This document shows positions 52,900-61,200 of a DNA stretch of 64,000 nt, piece after piece. The stretch is from positions 186,001 through 250,000 of the forward strand of contig NZ_JAPQNT010000005.1 in the NCBI RefSeq assembly GCF_028867965.1. Reading direction: 5' to 3'. The position numbers and the translations under genes are program-made. The notes below the pieces were generated by a model that saw only the letters and a program-made list of their open reading frames with translations, searched no databases and was not told the DNA's origin. The stretch comes from Flavobacterium sp. SUN046 (GTDB lineage: Bacteria; Bacteroidota; Bacteroidia; Flavobacteriales; Flavobacteriaceae). How positions within the stretch are numbered: the stretch's first letter is position 1; each line of letters opens with the position of its first letter.

Positions 52900-53451
52900 T
52901 TATTTTGTATTTTGAACTTCGCCAGAAACTGCTTGTGAAGTTATAATTTTAAAATCTTTGCTAAAATCTACACCTTCACCATAAGAAACTCCTTTTGGAT
53001 CTGTAAATTTATATCTTTTTTCGGTATAAAACCATTCGTTTTTTTGGTCAAAATACAATTGCTCCGTTTCAAATAATTGTCCGGTTTCATTAGATATTTT
53101 AACGTTACCTTGTAAATCAATCAAATCGGTATTTTTAAAAGTAACTGCATATTTGGCTGTTACAAAAGTTTTTTTGCCGTTTTCATCATACAATGTTACG
53201 TTCATACCTTTAGGAAATTCGGTAAAAGGAAATTCTACCGTTGCATAATCGAGCATTTTGCTACTCAATAAAACAGATTTAATTCTACCAGAATCAGTGT
53301 ATTTAATATTTATAGAATCGGCTTCACCACTTGCATTGAAGTCTGCAAATGTAGATTTTTGAACTTCTTTAAAATTACTTTCGCATGAAGACAAAAATAA
53401 AATTACAACAATTGTTGAAAGTAGAATTGTGATTTTTTTTGTCGTAATCAT
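52900..53451 (-). CDS. lptC: LPS export ABC transporter periplasmic protein LptC
   Basis: A 183-residue lipoprotein: hydrophobic N-terminus then LFLSSC lipobox with Cys at residue 23. The mature part has the beta-jellyroll pattern of LptC/OstA proteins, with VTLYDENGKKTFVTAKYAVT, LQGNVKISNETGQLFETEQL and the GVDFSKDFKIITSQAVSGEV ending. It would bridge the inner-membrane LptBFG transporter and LptA. In E. coli LptC keeps an uncleaved transmembrane helix, whereas a lipid anchor is common in Bacteroidota. It lies in a run with spacings of only 1-5 bases. Confidence 0.88.
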   Translation of the reverse strand: MITTKKITILLSTIVVILFLSSCESNFKEVQKSTFADFNASGEADSINIKYTDSGRIKSVLLSSKMLDYATVEFPFTEFPKGMNVTLYDENGKKTFVTAKYAVTFKNTDLIDLQGNVKISNETGQLFETEQLYFDQKNEWFYTEKRYKFTDPKGVSYGEGVDFSKDFKIITSQAVSGEVQNTK

Positions 53452-53455
53452 TATA

Positions 53456-54706
53456 TTAAAACTGAATTGTTTGGTTTATCCAGCAACCTATTTTAACTGA
53501 TTTTACTTTTTCATTCTTTTCAAAAGTAACATTTTTTAAATATTCTTTCGACATAACTTCAGCTGTTGGTTTTAATCTTGGTTCAGCCAAAGCAGCTTTC
53601 AAGACTGTATTTGATGCTAATTTATAAATAGCTTTTTTCTCATTAGAACTTGAACCACAATCAACAACACTATTGGCATATAAATTAGCTAGAAAAATAA
53701 AATATTTTCCATTATTTGGTTTGTTTTCAATAGCCACAAGAATCATTTCTTGACATTTGGAGGCATCTTGATTTACCAAAACCGAAGCAGCTGTATAGGC
53801 TGTTGTAGCTTTTTCTAATTTATCTGTAGCCAATGAAATCGATTCTTTGTAATATTCTACCGCTTTATCAAGATTACCAGTATTTAAGTTAAAAGTTGCT
53901 AAATAATATGCTGATTTTGAACTTGGTTTTAAACTATATAATTGTGAAGCAATAATTCCAAATATTGGTGCTGTTTTACAATTAACCGACAAAATTTTGG
54001 ACGTAGTAAATAACCATGAAATATTCGATTTATTTAATTCGAATCCATTTTTAGCATACGGAATCAAATTATCGCAAGACAACAAATCATTCATTAAAGA
54101 ATTTAGATTTTGATTTACTGTTACATAATCACCTGCATTTTCGGGATGTTTAGCCGTATTTGATTCTGTTAAAGAAACTAATGCTATGTATTTATCAAAT
54201 AATTGATTGGTTGTAATAGTACTTTTTCCAGATTTATATTTATCAAAATAATTCCGAAAATAAATATCTAAAGCTTGCGGATTAGAAAATTCTTCTTTTT
54301 GTTTTTCAAAAGCTTGGTCTAGAAAATTGTATATTTCATCTTCTGTTCCAGCATGATTTTGATACAATGCTAAAGCTCTTTTTTCAAAATTTCCGTTTTT
54401 ATTACTTGGGAAATTCTTATCGTATAAATCTAAAACTTTTAATAATTCGCGAACTTTTTCTTCTTTAAGCTTTGGTGTTGCAGTTTCAATAGTGTATTGC
54501 AAAACTTCGATTCCTAATGAATATAATTTTTCGCTGTATTTCGGGCAAGAAGTTTTAGCTTCGTTCCACACATCGAAGGCTTTTGAATAATCTTGATCAA
54601 CTACGAATTTACTTAATTGATTTTCCTTTTCTGCACAATTTATCTCCTGCGATTTTGCAACGTGAGAAATTAGTACTACCAATAGAAAAAGCAATTTAGT
54701 TTTCAT
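53456..54706 (-). CDS. Secreted TPR-repeat protein
   Basis: A 416-residue protein with a signal peptide (LLVVLISHVAKSQ). Helical repeats follow, with at least one well-formed TPR (LATFNLNTGNLDKAVEYYKES near residue 270) and others less regular. The C-terminus returns to beta structure. Such proteins form periplasmic or outer-membrane scaffolds. Role is unknown, but its place between an outer-membrane protein and lptC in one operon makes envelope assembly plausible. Confidence 0.75.
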   Translation of the reverse strand: MKTKLLFLLVVLISHVAKSQEINCAEKENQLSKFVVDQDYSKAFDVWNEAKTSCPKYSEKLYSLGIEVLQYTIETATPKLKEEKVRELLKVLDLYDKNFPSNKNGNFEKRALALYQNHAGTEDEIYNFLDQAFEKQKEEFSNPQALDIYFRNYFDKYKSGKSTITTNQLFDKYIALVSLTESNTAKHPENAGDYVTVNQNLNSLMNDLLSCDNLIPYAKNGFELNKSNISWLFTTSKILSVNCKTAPIFGIIASQLYSLKPSSKSAYYLATFNLNTGNLDKAVEYYKESISLATDKLEKATTAYTAASVLVNQDASKCQEMILVAIENKPNNGKYFIFLANLYANSVVDCGSSSNEKKAIYKLASNTVLKAALAEPRLKPTAEVMSKEYLKNVTFEKNEKVKSVKIGCWINQTIQF

Positions 54707-54724
54707 TTCGATACTATTTAAGTG

Positions 54725-55996
54725 TTAATTGAATTTTCTCTTTTGGAACCATTTATCGTTTAATGATAATCCAACACTAAAATTCATGTAATGTTCTCTT
54801 ACTAATCCTTCAGCTTTAGTCCCTCTATTTCCTAATTCAAATCCTAAATTAATATTAGAAAAAGTTCCTCTCATTGGCATTCCTAATCCAAGAGTTAAAG
54901 CTGTGTCTTCAATAGATTTATTATTGATAATTAAACCTGTGTTTTCATGTCTAAATCCACCTCTGTAAACTACTCTTTCAAAATAATGCGAAAATGATTT
55001 ATAATTTGGAATGTAGTAACCTCCAAAAGCAAATTTAGTAGCATTTTTATAAGTGACATTATTTATATCATTAAAACGATTTCCGAAATTACTTGAATTT
55101 TGAAAAGTAATTTCTGAACCAACAACCCATTTTTTAGAATCTCCAATTCCCAATCCGAAAGTTAATTTAGATGGCAATTTTAGTTTAGTGTTAATTGCAT
55201 CAATATTTAATGGATCACCAATAGTTACATTATTTACTCCTGAAATAGATTGAACTAAGGCAATAGTTCGTGTATTACTTAAATTTAATTTAGACTCTGG
55301 AGAATAAGTAGCGCTTGAGAAAATTGAAATATCTTTATATATTTTATTTTTATATGAAAGTCCGAAGTTGAAATTTACGCCATTTGCAATTGACGTATTG
55401 TTTTCACTTGTACCATATTGTACTTGATAACCATTGGCATCATACAAGACAGAAATATTTTGTGTGTTTATTTTTCCAAAATTATACTGAACATCAGCTC
55501 CTAAACTAAGATTTTTTGTTAATTGATAACCAAAACCTAAAAATACTTTATTAATACCACCAGTACCTGTATAATATTTTTTAGTAGTTAAATCATTATT
55601 AGTTGTTGAGTTTTGAATATTATATCCAACAGAAGAATAAGGAATTAATCCGAAACCAACTCCAAGTTTTTTTAGCGGTATTCCAACAGCTAAATAGTCT
55701 AAAGTTGTACGTTGTGCTTTTTCATTTTGAGTATTAGTTTTTAATCTATTGGCTGCAAAAGTTCCTCCGATAGAAAAAGAAGTTAACTTTAAGCTAGAGT
55801 ACATTGCAGGATTTAGCACATTTAAATGGATACTATCTGGAATTGCAGACATGCTTCCCATAGAGCGATTTTCGATAGAACCTTTAAATCGAACATCACC
55901 AATTCCGTAGAAAGAATATGGAGAAGAAGTGCCTTCTTGTGCAAACGAAACTAGCGAAAAAAGTAAACAGATACTTACTATTAATTTTTTAATCAT
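54725..55996 (-). CDS. Outer-membrane beta-barrel protein
   Basis: A 423-residue protein with a signal peptide (ICLLFSLVSFAQ). The sequence continues SPYSFYGIGDVRFKGSIENR and then shows long alternating aromatic strands typical of the porin/FadL-like beta-barrel proteins of Bacteroidota, including GLIPYSSVGYNIQ and LSLGADVQYNFGKI, and ends NDKWFQKRKFN. Specificity is not visible. It overlaps coaX by 4 bases, as a member of the same operon. Confidence 0.75.
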   Translation of the reverse strand: MIKKLIVSICLLFSLVSFAQEGTSSPYSFYGIGDVRFKGSIENRSMGSMSAIPDSIHLNVLNPAMYSSLKLTSFSIGGTFAANRLKTNTQNEKAQRTTLDYLAVGIPLKKLGVGFGLIPYSSVGYNIQNSTTNNDLTTKKYYTGTGGINKVFLGFGYQLTKNLSLGADVQYNFGKINTQNISVLYDANGYQVQYGTSENNTSIANGVNFNFGLSYKNKIYKDISIFSSATYSPESKLNLSNTRTIALVQSISGVNNVTIGDPLNIDAINTKLKLPSKLTFGLGIGDSKKWVVGSEITFQNSSNFGNRFNDINNVTYKNATKFAFGGYYIPNYKSFSHYFERVVYRGGFRHENTGLIINNKSIEDTALTLGLGMPMRGTFSNINLGFELGNRGTKAEGLVREHYMNFSVGLSLNDKWFQKRKFN

Positions 55997-56721
55997 TGTT
56001 GATTGTATTGAAAAGTTTGATTCAAACTTTCTAAAAGAAAATTTGGATTGGCAAATATGGTATTTTTTAATCGTTCAGCCAAAAATTCTGCGTCTCCACC
56101 AGTTAAAATTATGATAAAGTTATCATTTTCATATAAATTAGCGTTAATAAACCCATCAATTTCCATAGATATTCCATTTATAACACCTGAATGAATGGAT
56201 TGATTTGTGGAGTTTCCAATAATTTTTTCTGGATTTTCTTTTTTTAATAACGGCAATTTAGCTGTATAATTGTGAAGAGATTCATATCGAAGTCTTATTC
56301 CGGGAGAAATTGCACCGCCTAAATAATTATCATCTTTATCAATAAAGTCATAAGTTATGCAAGTTCCTGCATCAATTACTAATCTATTTAAGTTTGGAAA
56401 CTGCAATACGGCTCCTGCTGCCAAAATCATTCTGTCAATTCCTAGCGTATTAGGTGTACTGTATAAATTTAGAAACGGAAATTTAGTTTCTTTATCTACA
56501 AAAGTCACTTTAACAGATGGATTTAGGTCTGAAAAAGCGTCATTTTCAAGTTTTCCAACAGATGCAACAACAATATTTTTAACTTTCGGAAAGTTTTTCA
56601 AACAATTTTTTAGTTCGATTTTCCAATTATTATAAGGTATAATTTGTTTATTAATTAATGTATTCTGTTCAAATACAGCTAATTTGATAAATGTATTTCC
56701 AATATCTATTGCTAGAAGCAT
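55993..56721 (-). CDS. coaX: Pantothenate kinase, type III
   Basis: A 242-residue kinase for the first step of coenzyme A synthesis. The ASKHA fold is identified by MLLAIDIGNTFIKLAVFE, the substrate segment LGIDRMILAAGAVLQFP and the second phosphate motif VIDAGTCITYDFID, with GGAISPGIRLRYESLHNYTA. Type III kinases are not inhibited by CoA and need a monovalent cation. It is the first gene of the minus-strand operon, with a TAACTTTG box upstream. Confidence 0.95.
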   Translation of the reverse strand: MLLAIDIGNTFIKLAVFEQNTLINKQIIPYNNWKIELKNCLKNFPKVKNIVVASVGKLENDAFSDLNPSVKVTFVDKETKFPFLNLYSTPNTLGIDRMILAAGAVLQFPNLNRLVIDAGTCITYDFIDKDDNYLGGAISPGIRLRYESLHNYTAKLPLLKKENPEKIIGNSTNQSIHSGVINGISMEIDGFINANLYENDNFIIILTGGDAEFLAERLKNTIFANPNFLLESLNQTFQYNQQ

Positions 56722-56740
56722 AATTCATGATTTAGAAATG

Positions 56741-56748
56741 CAAAGTTA
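56741..56748 (-). promoter_or_regulatory. -7 box of the coaX operon
   Basis: TAACTTTG on the minus strand, 19 bases before the coaX start codon. No TTG at normal spacing. It lies back to back with the tRNA-Phe promoter. Confidence 0.45.
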
Positions 56749-56774
56749 CAAATAGATTTTTTTTAAAAATTGTT

Positions 56775-56804
56775 TTGGATAAATTAAAAATCGTTCTATA
56801 TTTG
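56775..56804 (+). promoter_or_regulatory. Promoter of tRNA-Phe
   Basis: TTG (56775-56777), 19-base spacer, TATATTTG (56797-56804), directly followed by CACCCGC. This is the best-formed promoter in the window. Confidence 0.7.
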
Positions 56805-56841
56805 CACCCGCAATCAACAACAGCAATGTTTAGATTGTAAC

Positions 56842-56914
56842 GGTACCTTAGCTCAGATGGTAGAGCAATGGACTGAAAATCCATGTGTCCCTGGTTCGAT
56901 CCCTGGAGGTACCA
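56842..56914 (+). tRNA. tRNA-Phe (GAA)
   Basis: A 73-base cloverleaf. The acceptor stem GGTACCT/AGGTACC, D stem GCTC/GAGC and anticodon stem ATGGA/TCCAT are all perfect. The anticodon loop CTGAAAA gives GAA. The T loop TTCGATC is normal, but the T stem CCTGG/CCTGG has a T-T mismatch at positions 51-63. The 3' CCA is not encoded (the discriminator A is followed by CG), so it must be added after transcription. Confidence 0.96.
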
Positions 56915-56916
56915 CG

Positions 56917-56946
56917 AAACCCACTAAATATTTAGTGGGTTTTTTG
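56917..56946 (+). terminator. Terminator of tRNA-Phe
   Basis: AAACCCACTAAA and TTTAGTGGGTTT form a 12-bp stem with a 2-base AT centre (11 pairs with a usable loop once opened), followed by T residues. It starts 3 bases after the tRNA. Confidence 0.9.
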
Positions 56947-57106
56947 TTTTTAGCAATTTTAAATGAAAAAATAATTGAAAATGAGACCATTAAAAACGAA
57001 ATGATTATAAAATTACTTCTTTATTTAAGTTTTTAGATTACTGATTTTTTACTCTTTTTCTATCATATATTAAAGTTTGAAAATTAATATATTTAATAAT
57101 TAATAA

Positions 57107-57141
57107 AAAAAAGACTTTTCAAATTAATGAAAAGTCTTTTT
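57107..57141 (-). terminator. Terminator of the GH13 gene
   Basis: AAAAAAGACTTTTC (57107-57120) pairs with GAAAAGTCTTTTT (57129-57141) around an 8-base loop; the minus-strand end is T-rich. Confidence 0.85.
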
Positions 57142-57167
57142 AAGGAATCAATTATAACTAACTCAAT

Positions 57168-60062
57168 TTATTCTTTTATTAACTTTAATGTTTTTTCATG
57201 ATTATCAGAATCAGTAACTTTTACTAAATAAATTCCTTTATTCAAATCTGATATCAAATATTGGTCACTAGCAGAAAGATTAGAATATGATTTAACCAAT
57301 TGACCTGTTATAGAAAAAATTTGCACTTTTTCAGTATCCATATTCAATGTAAAATAAGTTGAAGCTGGATTTGGAGACAAGCTAATTGTGTTAATAGGAT
57401 TAAATTCATCCGATTTTAAAGCTGCTTGATTTCCGAAAATTCTAAATCCACCTGCTTCAATTGATAATGTAGCTGATGTGCTAGTTACGTTAATAGTTGT
57501 ATTATCCATTAAATTTACCCAAGTACCTGTGTATGGAAAATCAGGAATAACATTTTGCGCAGCTACCGAAAAGTTAGCCAATATAACTACATTTTTCAAT
57601 TGTGATGCAGGCAAAGAATTATCATAAACATATACTCTTTGTCTAATGTTATTACTATCTGGACTAATTGAATAACTGCCATTAAAAACAGGATTGTTCT
57701 TTTTTAAATCAATCATTTTAGCCCAATCGTTGTAAATTTTACTTCTTGTAGCAACACCTAACCAGTTATTAACCCATTGCGGCTGTGGTTTAGTAGCTAA
57801 TTTACAATCGCCTGTTGTGGTATCTGTTTCGGTATTTACGGTTCCATCTGTACAAGTATAAATAGAATCTCCCATTCCTAAATCGGCAAAATGCCATATC
57901 ATTTTAGGACCAGGAATTAATAACGAAATAGCACCAATTGATGACATTCTAGTTAAAGCATTATTAAGATTACCGGCTACTGGACTTGCTCCACCACCAT
58001 TTCCATAAGTAAATGCTGAGTAAACTAATCTATCTTTATCATGACTTTCTGGATAACCCATTAATCTTTTTCCTGTAAATCCTCTACTTACATACCCCAT
58101 TCTTGAAATATCAGCGCCTGTAGAATATCCTTCAATTAATTGTGTGTAAGGATAAGTCATTTCACCCCACATCATAACACCTTTACTTGGTGTTTCAGAT
58201 ATTCTATAATTAGCCCATTGTTGTTCTTCAGAATCTATACCTAAATGTTCAAAAATAACGTAATGATTAGGATCTAAACTCCAAGAATAATCGGCATAAT
58301 CTTTTAGAACTGCAACTCTATCTGCTTGATAAGCATTGGTGCACGTATCATCTCCCGAAGAACATGCTTGAGTAAATCCTTTAGTTAAATCCCAACGGAA
58401 ACCATCAATTTTAAATTCTTGAACCCATTGTTTAATAACTCTTTTTGTATAATATTTAGTCATTGCAGAAGCATGATTAAAATCATTTCCTACTCCATAA
58501 CTATGTTTAGCAAATTCATTAAAATATGGATTATCTGATGCAGCATCACCCCAACCATCACCGTCTGGATCTTTCATCCACATTCTAACCATTGGATTTC
58601 TACCAAAAGCATGATTTAGAGCAACATCAAGAATTACTGCAATTCCGTTTTGATGACACAAATCTATAAATTCTTGCATTTTTGCTTTAGTTCCGTAAAA
58701 CTTATCTAATGCTAAATGAAAAGACGGATTATAACCCCAACCTTCATTACCTTCATATTCCATAACTGGCATTAATTCGATAGCATTAATTTTAAGATTT
58801 TTAAAATAATCGATTTTATTAATTAAAGTTTGGAAATTTCTTGCAGCGTCAAAATCGCGAATTAAAACTTCATAAACCACTAAATTATCTTTACTTGGTT
58901 TTACAAAATTTGTAGTTGCACTACTCCACGCATAAGGTGTTTGACCTGTTTGCAAAACAGTAACTTCACGTTCTTGTCCTGCCGGATAAGTTGGAATATT
59001 TGGATAAGAAACTGCAGAAATATAAGGGTCGTCAAAAGGAGATAATACTAATGTAGAATATGGATCGGCAGTTTTTACTAAAGCTGGAGAATTGGCAGTT
59101 GGTGTTTGGTCTACTACCCAATATTGATAAGTATTAACTACACCCGATTGCAATCCTGTTAACTCTAACCAAAATTTACCATTAGTTCCATCTTTACGCA
59201 TGGCATAACTTGTATTAGGCTGGTAGTTGTTGAAACTTCCTGCAACATATACAAAATCTTTTCCCGGTGCATCAAGTACTAATGTAGCCTTAGTTAAATC
59301 GGTTGAATTATAATTTATTCCATCTTCAAGACCTGTAGGAATTGCTTGTGTAATAGTTCCCGGATTTACAATGACATTAAATTTTTTAGATTGCGAAGCA
59401 GCTCCTTGTGTAATAACTAATTCATAACTTTGATTAGATGTTATGTTTGTAGGAGTATAAGAATAACTAGAAACACCAGATGCTGATGCTGCAGGTATAA
59501 TAGTTCCATTAGCTTTTAGATCATAATTAGCATTTCCATTTGTATTACTTGCCGTAATATTAATACTTCCACCAGAATTGATTACTGTAGAACTATTAAC
59601 TGTTGGTGAAGTTAAACTTACTTGAAACTGCCCAACATTAAATATAAAATCACTGCAACTTGGAGCTAATTTTAAAGTTTGAGAACCGGTTGTATTTCTA
59701 AAAACCATACCTAGTTTAGTAGCATTTGCTTGTTGGGTTGAATTCAAATTAAAATAAGTACTTGGCGTAATTGTTTTACTCCATGTACCATTTCCATTAT
59801 TAGTCATTAATCCAACGCCATCATCTGTTCCCCAATTTCCAACTACTGCAAAACCAAAAGCATTGGTATCATCTCCAATTCCTGAATGCATATATACTTT
59901 TACAGGTGCTGTACCCATAGTATTACAAGTTCCAGTTGGAAAAGAAACTGTTATTGTTATTGCATCCGTCACATTAAAAGTTGCAGGAGAAATTGTAACT
60001 TGAGAAAATGCGATTGTAGAAAACAAAATAGAAATCCACAATGCCAAAATATTTTTTTTCAT
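57168..60062 (-). CDS. Secreted alpha-amylase-family (GH13) enzyme with T9SS sorting domain
   Basis: A 964-residue glycoside hydrolase. A signal peptide (ILFSTIAFSQ) is followed by an N-terminal beta domain, an Ig-like segment and a CBM48-type module around residue 250-340. The catalytic barrel starts about residue 380. Conserved regions are DVALNHAF (I), GFRWDLTKGF with the nucleophile Asp (II), VIFEHLG with the acid/base Glu (III) and YPESHDKDR (IV). The last 80 residues (SLSPNPASTYFTLNMDTEKV, then LNKGIYLVKV) are a type A T9SS sorting domain. It should cleave starch or glycogen at or outside the cell surface. A hairpin separates it from the SusE/F-like gene upstream. Confidence 0.93.
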   Translation of the reverse strand: MKKNILALWISILFSTIAFSQVTISPATFNVTDAITITVSFPTGTCNTMGTAPVKVYMHSGIGDDTNAFGFAVVGNWGTDDGVGLMTNNGNGTWSKTITPSTYFNLNSTQQANATKLGMVFRNTTGSQTLKLAPSCSDFIFNVGQFQVSLTSPTVNSSTVINSGGSINITASNTNGNANYDLKANGTIIPAASASGVSSYSYTPTNITSNQSYELVITQGAASQSKKFNVIVNPGTITQAIPTGLEDGINYNSTDLTKATLVLDAPGKDFVYVAGSFNNYQPNTSYAMRKDGTNGKFWLELTGLQSGVVNTYQYWVVDQTPTANSPALVKTADPYSTLVLSPFDDPYISAVSYPNIPTYPAGQEREVTVLQTGQTPYAWSSATTNFVKPSKDNLVVYEVLIRDFDAARNFQTLINKIDYFKNLKINAIELMPVMEYEGNEGWGYNPSFHLALDKFYGTKAKMQEFIDLCHQNGIAVILDVALNHAFGRNPMVRMWMKDPDGDGWGDAASDNPYFNEFAKHSYGVGNDFNHASAMTKYYTKRVIKQWVQEFKIDGFRWDLTKGFTQACSSGDDTCTNAYQADRVAVLKDYADYSWSLDPNHYVIFEHLGIDSEEQQWANYRISETPSKGVMMWGEMTYPYTQLIEGYSTGADISRMGYVSRGFTGKRLMGYPESHDKDRLVYSAFTYGNGGGASPVAGNLNNALTRMSSIGAISLLIPGPKMIWHFADLGMGDSIYTCTDGTVNTETDTTTGDCKLATKPQPQWVNNWLGVATRSKIYNDWAKMIDLKKNNPVFNGSYSISPDSNNIRQRVYVYDNSLPASQLKNVVILANFSVAAQNVIPDFPYTGTWVNLMDNTTINVTSTSATLSIEAGGFRIFGNQAALKSDEFNPINTISLSPNPASTYFTLNMDTEKVQIFSITGQLVKSYSNLSASDQYLISDLNKGIYLVKVTDSDNHEKTLKLIKE

Positions 60063-60078
60063 AGCTTATATAAATTAT

Positions 60079-60107
60079 AAAAAAGGGCTTCTCTCAAAGC
60101 CCTTTTT
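60079..60107 (-). terminator. Terminator or attenuator between SusE/F-like and GH13 genes
   Basis: AAAAAGGGCTT (60080-60090) pairs with AAGCCCTTTTT (60097-60107) with a 6-base loop; on the minus strand a T run follows. Placed inside the starch locus, it would lower expression of the GH13 gene relative to susC-susD-susE unless bypassed. Confidence 0.8.
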
Positions 60108-60123
60108 AATTATTTGAATAATC

Positions 60124-61170
60124 TTATTGTAACGTTAAAGTGTAAGTATATGCTCTAGCATTAGATAAATCAAGTTCAACTTTGTAAGTTCCATCTGCAG
60201 CAACTGAAAGATTCGAACCATCTTGAGACAAAGCTGCTGGATCACCACCATAATTGATTGTCCATGCTTGATTAGCTCTGAATTTAAATTCACCAGCTGT
60301 CATAGGCATAATTCCTTCCCATTTTTTGGTTGTAGGATTATAAGTTAATTGTGTACTTGAACCCCAACCACCTGGAGTAGCGGCGCCTACAATTCCCCAA
60401 TTAGTCAATTCAGTTGAATAAGTTAATGTTGTAGTATTAGCTTTTACTCTGTAATAACCTGCTGGATTGTTACAATCTGATTCACCAGTTAAAGCTAAAA
60501 CTCCAGAGAAACTTCCATCATCACCCCAGTCTGGATTTCCCCAGTTTACATTTCCTGATGCATCTGGTGCAACAAATTTATAAGCACCATCTAAATATAC
60601 ATATCCTTCATAATCAGTAGCACCAAAAGCAGAAGCTCTTAATACTGGTGCTGTTGGAGGATTCCATCCTTGGTGATTACCAGGAACAGCTAGTTTAGGC
60701 AATTCTGTTGTGTAAGGAGTAACTAAATATGTTACTACATTAGAATAAGCAGTTTGAGAACTTGTTGTACCTATAGTTGACATAATTCTAACTTCAAGTC
60801 CACCTTGTGTAAAAGGCACTAAACCAACTGCTACCGAAGCACTATTCAAAACATCAGATGATATAGTTGCATAAGTATTAGTAGTTGTAGTAATTGTTGT
60901 TGCATTTGCAAAATCATTTCCTGTTTTATCAACTTGAACTGCATAAGTAACCTCTGTAGGCGAACCGTAGTTCATATTAGCCCAAGTTAAAGCCAAACCT
61001 GGATTTAATGGAGTTTCTGGACTCAAAGTAACACTTTCTCCTGTTTGCGGAGATAAAATTGCGAATGAACCTTGAGGTTTAGATATCATTAAATCTTGTT
61101 CATCTGTACAAGAAGCAAATCCAGTAATTATAGCCAAAGCTATAAACGATTTTATAATTATTCTTTTCAT
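60124..61170 (-). CDS. SusE/SusF-like starch-binding outer-membrane lipoprotein
   Basis: A 348-residue surface lipoprotein with the lipobox GFASC (Cys at about residue 21). Residues about 35-150 resemble the SusE N-terminal domain (SFAILSPQTGESVTLSPETP, ALTWANMNYGSPTEVTYAVQ). Two C-terminal starch-binding-like modules follow (LAVPGNHQGWNPPTAPVL, then WGIVGAATPGGWGSST and the GEFKFRANQAWTINYGGD strand). It would hold starch at the cell surface next to SusCD. It is third in the locus, 30 bases after SusD. Confidence 0.88.
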   Translation of the reverse strand: MKRIIIKSFIALAIITGFASCTDEQDLMISKPQGSFAILSPQTGESVTLSPETPLNPGLALTWANMNYGSPTEVTYAVQVDKTGNDFANATTITTTTNTYATISSDVLNSASVAVGLVPFTQGGLEVRIMSTIGTTSSQTAYSNVVTYLVTPYTTELPKLAVPGNHQGWNPPTAPVLRASAFGATDYEGYVYLDGAYKFVAPDASGNVNWGNPDWGDDGSFSGVLALTGESDCNNPAGYYRVKANTTTLTYSTELTNWGIVGAATPGGWGSSTQLTYNPTTKKWEGIMPMTAGEFKFRANQAWTINYGGDPAALSQDGSNLSVAADGTYKVELDLSNARAYTYTLTLQ

Positions 61171-61200
61171 TTTCTTGATATTTATTTTAATTAATTTTTT

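Noticed and set aside
56944..57036. Short TTG-initiated frame after the tRNA-Phe terminator
   Set aside because: No promoter and no recognisable protein; AT-rich spacer.
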